Source: Ptychodera flava (Eukaryota; Hemichordata; Enteropneusta; Ptychoderidae). Taken from it: a stretch of DNA of 64,000 nucleotides. The stretch spans positions 7,251,001 to 7,315,000 of the forward strand of contig NC_091932.1 in assembly GCF_041260155.1 (NCBI RefSeq), written 5' to 3'. Below are positions 32,244 through 43,450 of the stretch, piece after piece (the first letter of the stretch is position 1; every line of letters starts with the position of its first letter). Made by a program: the position numbers and the translations under genes. The notes under the pieces are model-generated. The model was not told the origin of the DNA. It was given only the letters and a program-made list of their open reading frames with translations, and did not search any database.

Positions 32244-33267
32244 CTACTTTCTTTGAGAAATTCTTGGATGAAAAGGAGGAGTTAAATTACCTGCATTGTT
32301 TCTGTAGGAAAAGGACTGGGATGGTTTGCTGAGAAATGAAGATTTGTGGGTCAATGAATAATCATCGGCCAAACGTGCAGCAACCTCCAATGTATCTGCC
32401 TTTTGTTCATTGATAAACGTTTTGATGTCACTCCGGATGCACCTTTTAAATTCCTCAATCAAAACAAGTTGTCGTAATTTGTCATAATTCTGACTGACCT
32501 TTTCCGAAGAGCACCAACGGTCAAACAGTTGTTCTTTTGTTCGAGCAAATTCAACGTAAGTTTGATCTTTCACCTTCTCACAATCCCTAAATTTCTGACG
32601 GTAAGCTTCAGGCACCAACTCATAGCCCTTGAGAATTAATTCCTTCACAGAATCATAATCTGAAGCCTGCTCTACTGACAACTGAATGTAAATTTCTCTG
32701 GCTTTACCCACCAAAGCACTCTGCAAAAGCATAGACCAGGACTCCTTAGGCCAATCAGGCTCTGAGCAATTTTCTCAAAATGGAGGAAATATTTATCAAC
32801 ATCCTTTTCTTGGAAAGGGGGAACTAACCTGAAATGCTTAGTGATGTCAAACTTGTCTGAAGGGAAGAATTTTCCTGACTGTCCAAGCTCTAAACGTCTC
32901 ATTTCTAACTGTAGTCGATGTTCTTCCAATTCTCTCTCCTTTTCTCTCTGTCTTTCTTCCATTTGTAATTCTTTCTCTCTCATTTGTAATTCTAGTTTCT
33001 TGATCTCCAAATTTGTCTGCATTTCTAATTCTAATTTTCTGAGTTCAGAGGTAGACTCGGGCTCATAATCTTTCAGGGTGGATTCCTCAAATTGGCCTAA
33101 ATCAACTAGATGTTTGGCAATACGGTACTGTATTTCCCTCTTGCGCATAGATCTTTTGACTTCTACTTTAAGGAAATGGCCAGTGTTATGAGGTTGTCTT
33201 TTCTGAGGGAATTAAATGTGTCCTGATCAAGGTCATCCATAAATTCGTCTGGTTTAAATTCCGCCAT
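32244..33267 (-). pseudogene. gag: gag, frameshifted
   Basis: The likely start is the minus-strand ATG at 33267 (MAEFKPDEFMDD), with a slip near 33165. From 33148 an open segment holds a long Glu/Arg/Leu-rich coiled coil (REKELQMEERQREKERELEE), then FRLVPPFQEKDVDKYFLHF. After a slip near 32760, the segment 32732-32244 continues with LVGKAREIYIQLS, YELVPEAYRQKFR and FDRWC, typical of Ty3/gypsy capsid regions. The nucleocapsid knuckle follows at 32102-32143. At least two frameshifts make it non-functional. The start was chosen because it opens with an acidic Met-Ala-Glu-Phe pattern usual for this gag type. Confidence 0.75.
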
Positions 33268-33348
33268 GATTAAATTTCGCTGAGTTCACAGTATACAGTA
33301 GTTTTGAAAAGGCTGTCAAAATGTTGTCAAACGGCTCAAAATATTCGT

Positions 33349-33366
33349 ATCCCGGACAAGCCCCCA
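33349..33366 (-). promoter_or_regulatory. Primer binding site, proline tRNA type
   Basis: The minus strand reads TGGGGGCTTGTCCGGGAT three bases after the 5' LTR. It differs by one base (T for C at position 9) from the classical tRNA-Pro primer site TGGGGGCTCGTCCGGGAT. Minus-strand DNA synthesis would start here. Confidence 0.85.
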
Positions 33367-33369
33367 ATT

Positions 33370-33941
33370 TGTTACGTGCAGAGAAAACGAACAAAAGGGT
33401 GAACTCAGCAATAACGTTTAAACAGAATTTATTACAAAAATAAAACTAATTGCTAAGTCAGGGATAGAGTACAAGCTTTAAAAGTGTACAGACTACTTAT
33501 CTCAGCTGGGACGGCAAAGCTCCAGTCTCAGAGTTGTAACAGTCAGTTGGATGAATGAACAGTCCTTTGGCTTGCAGGCTTGAAGCTGCACAAAGTCCAC
33601 AGTATAAATCCAGCGTTGACAGTGAAGGTCTTGAAAAGTCTTGAGAATGACTACTGCTGGAGTTTAGTAACACACAAGAGACACGATCCCAAAAGTCTGA
33701 CTGGAAGCTGTGCACGTCCCTTTTATAAAGGCATGTAAGAACAATCTAGAACTTTTATTGACATGCTAATTACTGTTCTAAAATTATCTCCCTTACACAA
33801 CTAATCAACTTTCCAGAACATTCCAAACATGACTAATTGAATTCAAGGTTGTGAGGTCATCAAGGGCAGTGACCTTGGGAATGTTCTAGACTAATTGAAC
33901 TCAGGTCATGATGAGTGTGGGGGGAAATGACCTACATAACA
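33370..33941 (-). repeat. 5' LTR (element orientation), 572 bp
   Basis: It differs from the other LTR only by a few single-base indels (for example AGCAATAACG against AGCAAATAACG). A TATA-like TTTATAAA lies at 33722-33729. A 72-residue open frame at 33497-33715 is identical to one in the other LTR simply because the LTRs are identical. Confidence 0.95.
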
Positions 33942-33945
33942 ATGG

Positions 33946-35825
33946 AGTCAGCAAGCGACAAAACAAGCAAGGAGACGAAAGTGGCTTTACAAATTACCGT
34001 GTAACTTAAAGTTGCAGCATATATACAGTGTACACATTTTAAGAAAATGACATCGTGCAATTCTGCGCACGGCACCTGAGTTGAAGCATTTAGTAGTTTG
34101 CGTTTTCTCTTTTTACTGGACATTTTTGGTTTCATGCAAGAGTAAATGGTCCGTGGTAGCCAAAATTTCCTGACACATAATTTAATGCTTCCAAGTTGCA
34201 GGTAAAAACAACGTTATGTCCGCATACATCGTAGTATCGTTGTTTTAGGACGAGTTGGCAGTATTATGGTACTATACTTTGAGTGAAGCGGTTTTAGTAC
34301 GAGGTGGTACTTGGGGCCAGGTGTCATTGGAAGAAGTACTACTTGGGACGAGGTGGTTTTGATAGGAAATGGTTTTGGGGCGAAGTTGTGTCGGGCGAAC
34401 TGGTTTGATGCAAGTCTCTACTACCTCCATGATGCAAGTGTCTGGACCCCGTACATCAGGGATCCGGAAGCGTTCGATACACGCCACAAGTACCGTCGCG
34501 ATATCACAGCTATGATAACGACCAAACAATCGTTAAACTTGATTACGCTGTATCAACCATAAATGTATACATACCTGTGAGAATCGACTCACCTCCAGGA
34601 CAGCATACAGATAACGGAATTTTTTTTTGCCAGAAACAATGGCATCAGAATCAGATTCCAGATTTGAGTCATGTATGGAAGAGTGAGAGCGCCGCCACTG
34701 TTAGGCTTGCATCAAATCGGGCATGAAATCCCAACATAATCAGTGGTAAAACACATCACAGTAATGACTTTGTCCGAGACATCCTATTTAATGAAAATAT
34801 AGATACAGTGTGCATGTATACATAAGTAGGGCATCGATTGAATTAAGTGTTTGAACCACAGTCGCTTGCTCCAATGCCGTTCTGCGCCTACGTACGTACG
34901 TACGTGCCCCGTGGACGTGGAATCTTAAGCTTACATAGGTCTACAAGAAAAATATTATTATAACTTTTCAAATTTACATTGAAATAAGCAAAATTGCAAC
35001 TTTCATAAGATTTTCTTATTTTTGGTTATATTATTACACCTGTTTGGAGTTTGAGTACATAATAACATGAGATATTATGATCATTTGATAAACTTTACGG
35101 CTTATCCGATGTGAAAGCATTAATTTAAAAAAATGCTTTTTACAGGTTTGTTTCCAATCAAAAGTGCTCCATTTTCTCCAGTTTCAATGTTTAGTAGTAG
35201 AGTTCACATGGTTCACATATTATAAATTTCCTGTCCCATACTTTTTCGTATAGGCAATGTAAGTTATGGCTCTCACCATCCATCTGGTGTATAGGCAAAA
35301 TGTATACATTGGTTCAGTGTTGTGCATTTGAACAGTCGGTGATAACCACTTTGTGAAAAATCAACTAATTTGCTATGTGATATAGCAGTCACATATTTGC
35401 GAACGCAGAAACTATGAGGCATGATGTCCATCAGAAAACACAAAAAATTTATCAACTAATGAAGTAATTTAAGATGAAATAATTTAAGATCCTGCTAATT
35501 CAAACTTTTCCCTTTATTTACGTAGGCTAGAATGTCTTTTAAGCTAAATTAAAAACCTACTAATTACTAAAAAATTCGAATATGCATTAATAGCATGCAG
35601 CTTATTCAAAGTGATTTACAGTTTTTTATTATCAGTCATTGATGTTCATTATCGAGTGTTCTGCTGAGTGGAATCTTGGGCCTATATATGTGTCCACCAG
35701 AATTAGGAAATATGTTTTCGTCATAGTTACATCGACAAAAGTGATTTTGCACCAGTTTTTACACCAGCCTGCTAATAATTTGCATAAATTACGTTTAGTT
35801 ATATAGCAAGCGTGACTTAAGTTCT
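33946..35825. other. Unassigned sequence right of the LTR element
   Basis: It continues the pre-insertion locus. GACGAGGTGGT-like phrases repeat at 34290-34420, and ACGTACGTACGTACG occurs near 34890. No gene was recognised. Confidence 0.4.
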
Positions 35826-37510
35826 TCAGAATTTGCAAATAAAATCGCAAACGGTCACGTGACTTTGGCTGCCATATTGGATTTTCAAAAAATACTAATT
35901 TAATCTTTAAAAATCTTCTTCTCAAGGACGAAAACACCGATTAAGGTGAAATTTTACTCATGTTACCCTTCGCGTGATCTTTTTTAAGTTTGCAACCTGC
36001 ATTTGGATTGGTCATGTGATTTGGCCGCCATATTGGATTTGGAAAAAATCCCTATTCAATCTTTTGAAAATCTTTTCTTTACAACTGAAACACTGATGCG
36101 CTGAAATCTTACTCATGTCACCCTAACAGTGATCTCTTTAAAGTTTGTAGAGGGGTATTGGAATTGGTTACGTGATTTGGCCGCCATATTGGATTTTCCG
36201 AAAATCCAGATTTATTTTGTTATAAATCTTTTTCTCCAGAGCCAAATCACCGACTGAGCTGAAATTTTACTTGAATTATCCTTAGTGTAAGCACTTTCAA
36301 GTTAAAGAGAAAAATTTGCAACATCCACGTGGTTTGGTGGCCATATTGCATTTTGCGAAAATCCGGTTTTAATTTATAAAAATCTTCTTCTCCAGAACCA
36401 ACACAATGATTGATCTCAAATTCGTATTATTCTAAGTATGAACACTTTCAATTTTGCGAAAGGCATTAGGATCGGTCACGTGATTTGGCTGCCACATTTG
36501 ATTTTGCAAAAATCCTAATTTAATCTTAAAAAATCTTCTCCTCCAGAACTAACACACTAATGACCTGAAATTTTACACGTCATCCTTAGAGTAATATCTT
36601 TCAAGTTTGCAAACAGCATTTGGATCGGTCATGTGATTTGGCCGCCATATTGAATTTTGCAAAAATCCTAATTTAATCTTTAAAAATAATCTTTTCCAGA
36701 ACTAACGCACCAATTGAGCTGAAATTTTACACGTCATCCTTAGACTTTCAAGTTTGCAAACAGCATTTGGATTGGTCACGTGATTTTGCCTCCATATTGT
36801 ATTTGGCAAAAATCCTAATTCAATCTTTAAAAATCTTCTCCAGAACTATCACACCGATTTAGCTAAAATTTTAGTGATGTCATCCTTAGAGTGATCTCTT
36901 TCATGTTTGCAAGCGTCGTTTTGATTGGATTTGGCAAAAATCCCAATTCAATCTTTAAAAATCTTTACTATACAGCAAAAACACGGCTTGCGCTGAAATT
37001 TTACTCATGTCATTCTATCAGTAATCTCTTTAAATTTTGCAAAAGGCAATGGAATCGGTCAAGTGATTTGGCTGCAATATAGGATTTTGCGAAAATCCAG
37101 AAATATTTTTTAAAAGTCTTTTTCTCCAGAACCAAAGCACCGATTGAGCTGAAATTTGACTTGAATTATCCTTGTATCCTTGTATTATCCTCAGTATGAA
37201 CACTTTCAAATTTGCTAAAGGCATTAGGATTGGTCACGTGAATTAAGCCGCCATATTGGAATTTGCAAAAATCCTAATTGAGTAACTGAGCTGAAATTTT
37301 ACTCATGTCATCCTTAGAGTGATCTCTTTTAAGTTTGCAAACGGCATTTGGATCGGTCACATGATTTAGCCCACCATATTGGATTTTGCGAAAAATCTAA
37401 AAACACACCGATTGATCGCTGACATTTTACTCGTGTCATCCTTAAAGTGACCACTTTTAATTTTGTTAAAAGCAGTTTGATCTGTCACGTGGTTTGGTGG
37501 CAATATTGAG
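35826..37510. repeat. Tandem array of about 150-157-bp unit (about 10 copies)
   Basis: GCCATATTGG or variants recur at 35871, 36027, 36183, 36340, 36491, 36644 and onward. Each is preceded by GGTCACGTGATTTGGC and followed by AAAATCC.AATTTAATCTTTAAAAATCTTC-like sequence in phrases. Later units are truncated. It is a diverged satellite with no coding function. Confidence 0.85.
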
Positions 37511-38440
37511 AAGCCAATCAAACAAGCAAATGGTAATCTTTTCGTAAAGCTCATCTTTGCACGCAGCAATGGCACAACAAAAAACTGACGAACTAACCCT
37601 TGAAACAGTTGCATGAACAAAGCAACAGAAAAATATGCTTGAGGAAATGCTACTACTGTGATGCTATTATGCAAATTTGCATAATAGCCTTAATAATTAT
37701 CAAACTTACCATGACATACATGACCACATCTATGGCATCGGGAAAATTAAAGATGTGTAAGGAAACCTATCGGCTGCGTATTACGCAAATTTCAATTACG
37801 GCATGCGGGAATGATCAAATTTTCCATAGCTACCAAAGTCCATGTCAACAGGGAACACTTAGCACGTTTTTGGCAAAATTGAACAAATGATTACACAAAA
37901 TAAAATTCATTAAACATTGCAATTGCTACCCTAGCAACAATGGCTACATCCCTTCACAATGCACAATAGTATGTAGATACATTATTCAACGACATCCTAA
38001 TGATTTGTCAAACTACTCCTGGCGACCGTTACTATTACCTATAGGCATGGTTACTCTGCTAACCTTGCCCATAGTGTGACCAGAGATTTCGAGAATAAAG
38101 AGCATTCAAGTATCGTAAACTTACCTTATTTTAAGTTGAAGATACTATAACCCACTTTTACTTTACAGATCACTGCATCTGACTGGGCCTGGTGTCAAGG
38201 TCCACTGGAACTCTCTTCACAAAACAGGGAACGTGATGGGGGGGGGGGGGTGGTTTGGTCTTTTGGTCTCCGGCTGGAAACTCATTTAAGAGTTTATATC
38301 CAGTCAGATTAACGTCGTTCAGCACGTGAAGCTAGACCAAATTGAACGACACCTCAAATACCTCAGCCTATAAGGGAAAATCCCTCGCGCCCACCCAAGC
38401 TAAAGCCCTGACTGTCGTCGCAGTTTTGACAAAGGGAGTC
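37511..38440. other. Unassigned sequence with a G homopolymer
   Basis: No gene was recognised. A run of about twelve G residues lies near 38238-38250. Confidence 0.4.
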
Positions 38441-38454
38441 TTGCTTCGTCCCTA

Positions 38455-38765
38455 CTCTAAATTAAGAGGTAGACTGGATAAAGGCCAAAAACCCAGTCCA
38501 TTTAAATGTATTATCCCGGCACTCAACCCCATGCGCGGCCAGTACCCAATTGATTAATTAATGAACACATATTAAGAGGTAGACTGGGTAAATGCCAAAA
38601 ACCCAGTCCATTTAATTTTATTACCCCGGGCACCGACCCCCATGTGCGCGGCCATTACCCAATTGATTAATTAGTGAACCCGTGTCCACACGTCCGAGAC
38701 CAACCCAAAAGCGCGGCCATTACCCAATTGATTAATTAGTGAACCCGTGTCCACACGTCCGGACG
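38455..38765. repeat. Tandem repeat of about 110 bp with shorter derivative
   Basis: ATTAAGAGGTAGACTGG starts at 38461 and 38571. GCGCGGCCATTACCCAATTG and TTAATTAGTGAACCCGTG then recur at a spacing of about 66 bp. The unit contains CCGTGTCCACACGTCCG. Confidence 0.75.
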
Positions 38766-39204
38766 TAATCCATCACCGGAGTTCTTGTGGCGTGGTCCAG
38801 GTGGTTCCAAGCATCCAGGGCATCTTGAATCATTGATATTTTGAATCCATGTGAGTTACAGCCATCTTTTGATTGGTAGACCATTTGTTGATATTTCATC
38901 CGCGGAGTTCTTGTGATGTGACAGCATCAAAGTCACATACCATCTGTGGTCTTCCATTCTTGTTAAATCCACAGGTGTTTTTGCCTTGCTTCGGGCAGAA
39001 TTTTTCCCATGTACCAGCCACAACATCGCATCAATCCTTGGGACCAGTTCCAGCCATGAGAATAGTCTTCAAAACCATCTTCACAATCCATCCGAATGCA
39101 TCGACTGTGTCAGCATCAACACATCCACGGCATCTTCCTTCTCCATATAATTAATTATAACCAAAACTTACCAACTTACTTACTTCTCCGGTCGCCAGGT
39201 GACA

Positions 39205-40130
39205 TCTATCTTCGCTCGTCCCACGTTGGGGGCCAGGGTCTTCTTTCCAAGGTAGCTGTAAAACAATTACATTCATCCATACAAGTCGTAGTTAATTATC
39301 AAGAAAATGATAAAACATTAAACATATATCTCACCTTTTTCATGAGCGGGTACAATCTGTAATCTTCATTTTACGTCCAACGATGAGGCCTAGGGTCCGA
39401 GATATCAAAAAAAAAAAATCTTCTCGCGCAGCTGAAACAAAATCATGCATTTGGGTCAAAATTGTAATTAATTATTAAGCAAATGAATAAAAAATAAACA
39501 TGTCACCTTTCATAATCACCAATCTTTGTTCGTCCCACGTTGGGGCCAGGGTCTTCTTTCCAAGGGAGCTGTAAAAAATTACATTCATCCATACAAGTCG
39601 TAGTTAATTATTAAGAAAATGATAAAACATTAAACATATATCTCACCTTTTTCATGAGCGGGTACAATCTGTAATCTTCATTTTACGTCCAACGATGAGG
39701 CCTAGGGTCCGAGATATCAAAAAAAAAAATCTTCTCGCGCAGCTGAAACAAAATCATGCATTTGGGTCAAAATTGTAATTAATTATTAAGCAAATGAATA
39801 AAAAATAAACATGTCACCTTTCATAATCACCAATCTTTGTTCGTCCCACGTTGGGGCCAGGGTCTTCTTTCCAAGGGAGCTGTAAAAAATTACATTCATC
39901 CATACAAGTCGTAGTTAATTATCAAGAAAATGATAAAACATTAAACATATATCTCACCTTTTTCATGAGCGGGTACAATCTGTAATCTTCATTTTACGTC
40001 CAACGATGAGGCCGGGTCCGAGATATCAAAAAAAAAATCTTCTCGCGCAGCTGAAACAAAATCATGCATTTGGGACAACAATTAACAAGCAAATGAAAAC
40101 GGAAAGAAAATGGGTATCACACCTTCCATC
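39205..40130. repeat. Tandem array of 311-314-bp unit (3 copies)
   Basis: CGTCCCACGTTGGGG begins at 39217, 39531 and 39842. Each unit contains TCATGAGCGGGTACAATCTG, GATGAGGCC.GGGTCCGAG, an A-run and CTTCTCGCGCAGCTGAAAC. The units are nearly identical, so the expansion is recent. No open frame spans them. Confidence 0.9.
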
Positions 40131-40304
40131 TTCGGGTCCATTCAGCCTTCTGCTTGTGTCACAGGATCACCTTTTTTATTGAACCTTTCCAGGATGAAAT
40201 AGAAACGGGAAATAAAAATCAATCAAAATACAGCCGCAAAGCAGCAATGACCGGGTTTCGAGACACCTCAATGCACAGGGGCAATAGAGGATTAGATATG
40301 CAAA

Positions 40305-40395
40305 AAGACGAAAAGCTATGGTAGTATTTGTGAAAATGAGGTCTGAATAATAGAGCTAGAGGTCTGATTTTTGGTACACAAGTAAAAATGTAAAA
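40305..40395 (-). repeat. Inverted relic of the 226-bp unit
   Basis: The minus strand reads ACCAAAAATCAGACCTCTAG followed by CTCTATTATTCAGACCTC. This matches the phrase of the 226-bp arrays at 6-8 kb and 14-16 kb, so pieces of that repeat exist outside Z1. Confidence 0.65.
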
Positions 40396-40468
40396 GATGT
40401 CCTGGATGGGGAAGGAAAATTATCAAAGTCAAGAAGCAGTGAACAGTGATAATAAACTGTAAATAAGG

Positions 40469-42113
40469 ATGTTCATAACTTACAGAGATAGAATTTTGTG
40501 TATTCATACTAACACTGATAGTTTACTAAACAAATTTGATGAATTCGTACAGAGATATATCATGGATGACAATGAAGAGAAACCAGATATTATTGCTATA
40601 ACTGAAGCATTTCCGAAGAATCGTCGCTATGATGTAACCGCTGCAGAACTTATGATTGAAGAATACGACATGTTCCGAAATGATTCCCTGGAAATACTCA
40701 ACGAGGAATTTTGGTCTATATCAGAAAGGGTTTTCGAGAATGTCTATGTGATTGTTACGTCAATCAGATGATAACGGACCCAACTACAACACGAGTTAAT
40801 CAAGAACCATCTACTTTAGACTTGGTGATTACCAATGACGACAATTATATACCCAGTATTGAACATCACAGTCCACTCGGTTCCAGCGACCACTGTGGGT
40901 TGAGGATCGAATTTAATTTCTACACAGAGGTAAACTCTATTACGCAGAAACGATACAATTATCGCAAGGCAAACTACGATGAACTACTTAAGGAAATGGC
41001 AATTAATTGGAAGCACCTCCTTCAGAACACTGATACACAGAGCGCCTATAGTATGTTCACAACTAAACTGAGAAATCCGATACAAAAGTGTATCCCAATA
41101 AAGAATAACAGACTCCATGAAGGAAAGACACCATTAAACAGTAACAATATGCATCATATTAAGAGCAAACACAGGCTTTTGAGGTGATATGTATGGATTC
41201 CGCAGACCCTGCTACATATCGTGAATACTGCAAAGCTAGAAATAAACTAAAAAAACATTGTGAAGAAAGACAGAAAAGCCAGAGAGAAAGATATCGCAGC
41301 TTACACAAAGTCTAACTGCAAAACGTTTTGACAATATGTGAACTCTAAAAGGAAAGCTATTGCCGATGACCAAAAAAATTATTAAGAAATAAAGAAGACT
41401 ATAGATATGAAGTTAATTCAACGTGACCTGACAGTCTGGTAGACTGGAGCAATGACTGCCTGCTGTGGTTTCTTCCGGATAAATGCAAAGTTTTACTAAT
41501 ACACAATAAAAGTATCCTGCCTAAGTCATATACCATGCGCCGACAGGACGGGTCTAATGCTGAATTAGAAGAAGTTGAAAATGAGAAAGACATTGGTATA
41601 CTAATTGATAACAATCTAAGTTTTCAGAGTCACATACAGAACCAAGTAAATAAAGCAAACAAAAATAGTGGGTATAATAAGAAGATCCTTCACTATTATC
41701 GACGTAGAGACATTCAGTTACTATTTGAATCCTTGATGCGTCCTATTCCTGAGTACTGCAGTAGTAATTTGAGATTAATTTGAGTAATTTGAATCCATAC
41801 CAGAAAAAAGACGTTGACTGTATCGAAAATGTCCAACACACAGCAACAAAAATGTTATCAGGTTTGACACATTTATCATATGAAGATCGTCTTAAAAAGT
41901 TGCAGTTACCCACACTTAGATTTCGCAGAATACGTGGTGACTTAAAAGAGTTATATAAAATTATGACTGGTTTTTACGACACCAAAGTAACAGATGGAAT
42001 CTTCACCACTAGCAGCTGTAACCGAACCAGAGGTCATTCACTTAAATTAGTCAAACATCATTGCCGGCTAAAGATCAGATGAAACTTCTTCACCCAACGC
42101 ACCATCGACATAT
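40469..42113 (+). pseudogene. CR1-like LINE ORF2 relic with RT core deleted
   Basis: The segments read in order. An endonuclease start (TDSLLNKFDEF, PDIIAITEAFPKN at 40469-40771) is followed by the endonuclease end (EPSTLDLVITND, HHSPLGSSDHCGLRIEFNF at 40711-41187). Then comes a linker, and then RT thumb and tail (KDIGILIDNNLSFQSHIQNQ at 41535-41783; PYQKKDVDCIENVQH, LSYEDRLKKLQLPTLRFRR at 41780-42082). The middle endonuclease and the RT palm with its YADD box are absent; the deletion points lie near 40720 and 41200-41400. Stops and frame changes occur throughout. The family call is from motif resemblance only. Confidence 0.75.
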
Positions 42114-42160
42114 GGAATACACTGCTCATTCTACATTCAAAGCTGACTCGGTGAACTCAT

Positions 42161-42420
42161 TTAAAAACCAACTAGACAGATATAATTGTAAAGCGCCTTG
42201 ATCACATGTACTTGTGGATATGTGCGCTATTATTATATCCGCAGAACCAACCAATAAAGTACAATTACAACCAACTAGAAATTAACCAATTAAAAACCAA
42301 CTAGACAGATATAATTGTAAAGCGCCTTGATCACATGTACTTGTGGATATGTGCGCTATATAAGAACCCAATATTATTATTATTATATCTGCAGAACCAA
42401 CCAATAAAGTACAATTACAA
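42161..42420 (+). repeat. Tandem duplication (129 bp) of the LINE 3' end
   Basis: AACCAACTAGACAGATATAA and GCGCCTTGATCACATGTACT occur at about 42166 and 42295. The second copy ends GCGCTATATAAGAACCCAAT then (ATT)n, a typical CR1/L2-type 3' terminus. AACCAATAAAGTACAATTAC follows each. Confidence 0.8.
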
Positions 42421-42579
42421 CGAACCTTTCACCAGATAAATCAGAACTGGCAAATCTACTACAACTTTATAGAGTCTAGAGCTGAGCATAGAGGCAACTT
42501 ATTGCCTGCGTTAAAAATCTACACAAGAAGACAGAAGAAGAGACCTACCGTTTGAATATCCGATTTTAACAAAATTATG

Positions 42580-43140
42580 ACGGTGAAAACTTAACTTTCT
42601 CAAATAACGACGAAATTAAAACTTTCTCACAGAACAACAAAATTAGCCTCAGCATCCGGTGGATGACAAAAATGTTGAAAAAATAAGTACAAAAAATTCG
42701 ATAGTCCATGGCGCATGCTAGTATATGCAAGCTACTGCCTTCCAAAACAAAAATCGCCTGTATTTCTCCAAGACCATGCCGTCACATCGAACTCAAAGAA
42801 CAACGAAATTAGTCTCAACAACCAGTAGCTCACAGAAACATTGAGAGAGTTCGAGACTTGACCGTCTTATAGGGCGTCCACAAGCCAGGCTGCACTTGTA
42901 TGGGTGCGCACAAATATTGAAAAAAAAATCGGTATTTAAAAATTGATAGTCGATGGCGCATTTTACCATATGCAAGGTATTGCCCATAAATGACCGCCTA
43001 TAAATGAATCTAATTTTCCCCCACTGAAACCCTTACTTTCTCAAAGGACAACAAAATTAGTCTCAACAAAAATATTGAGAGAGATCGAGACTCACCCGTC
43101 TTGTAGGACACCCACACGCCAAGCCGTACTTATGTGGGTG
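42580..43140. repeat. Diverged direct repeats
   Basis: AAGAACAACGAAATTAGTCTC near 42795 and GGACAACAAAATTAGTCTC near 43043 each precede TTGAGAGAG.TCGAGACT, CGTCTT.TAGG and a GTGGGTG/GGGTGCG phrase. They are two degenerate copies about 235 bp apart. No coding capacity was seen. Confidence 0.55.
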
Positions 43141-43144
43141 TAAT

Positions 43145-43450
43145 GGACATCGGACTCCAGCGTAGTACATCGTCCGTCGGTAGGAAACTTGCGTGTGCTG
43201 AGATCATAGCAAAAGTTCATGCACATGAGGAACAGGCGGTGGACTCCAGCGTAGTACATCGTAGGTCGGTCGAAAACTTGAAGAAATTCCGGCAACAGTT
43301 CGTGTGAGGAACAGGCAGCTGACTCCAGCGTAGAATATCTGTAGGTCGGTCGAAATTTTGAAAAGATCCCAATTGCAGGCAGTGGACTCCGGCGTTGTAC
43401 ATCTTCCGTCGGTCGGAAACTTACAGAACGTAGATCCAAAAGTTCATGCG
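43145..43450. repeat. Irregular tandem repeat (about 66-86 bp)
   Basis: GGACTCCAGCGTAGTACATC or a variant occurs near 43151, 43237, 43320 and 43386. Each is followed by GTCGGT.GGAAACTTG or GTCGGTCGAAA. The overlapping 122- and 61-residue minus-strand translations come from this repetition. Confidence 0.7.

Larger units (their letters stand above)
28571..33945 (-). mobile_element. Ty3/gypsy LTR retrotransposon, Gmr1-like domain order, RT deleted
   Basis: The element proper is 28575-33941, bounded by TG...CA LTRs and an exact ATGG target duplication (28571-28574, 33942-33945). In minus sense the order is 5' LTR, primer site, gag with CCHC knuckle, retropepsin, integrase, RT N-terminal remnant, RNase H, polypurine tract, 3' LTR. 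Integrase before RT is the copia-like order known in the Gmr1 group of deuterostome Ty3/gypsy elements. The RT palm is missing, and several one-base frameshifts break gag and pol, so this copy cannot be autonomous. Confidence 0.9.

Noticed and set aside
32841..33068. Plus-strand Ser/Cys/Asn-rich open frame
   Set aside because: It is the antisense shadow of the gag coiled coil.
34889..34906. ACGTACGTACGTACG run as a regulatory palindrome
   Set aside because: It is a short simple repeat with no associated gene.
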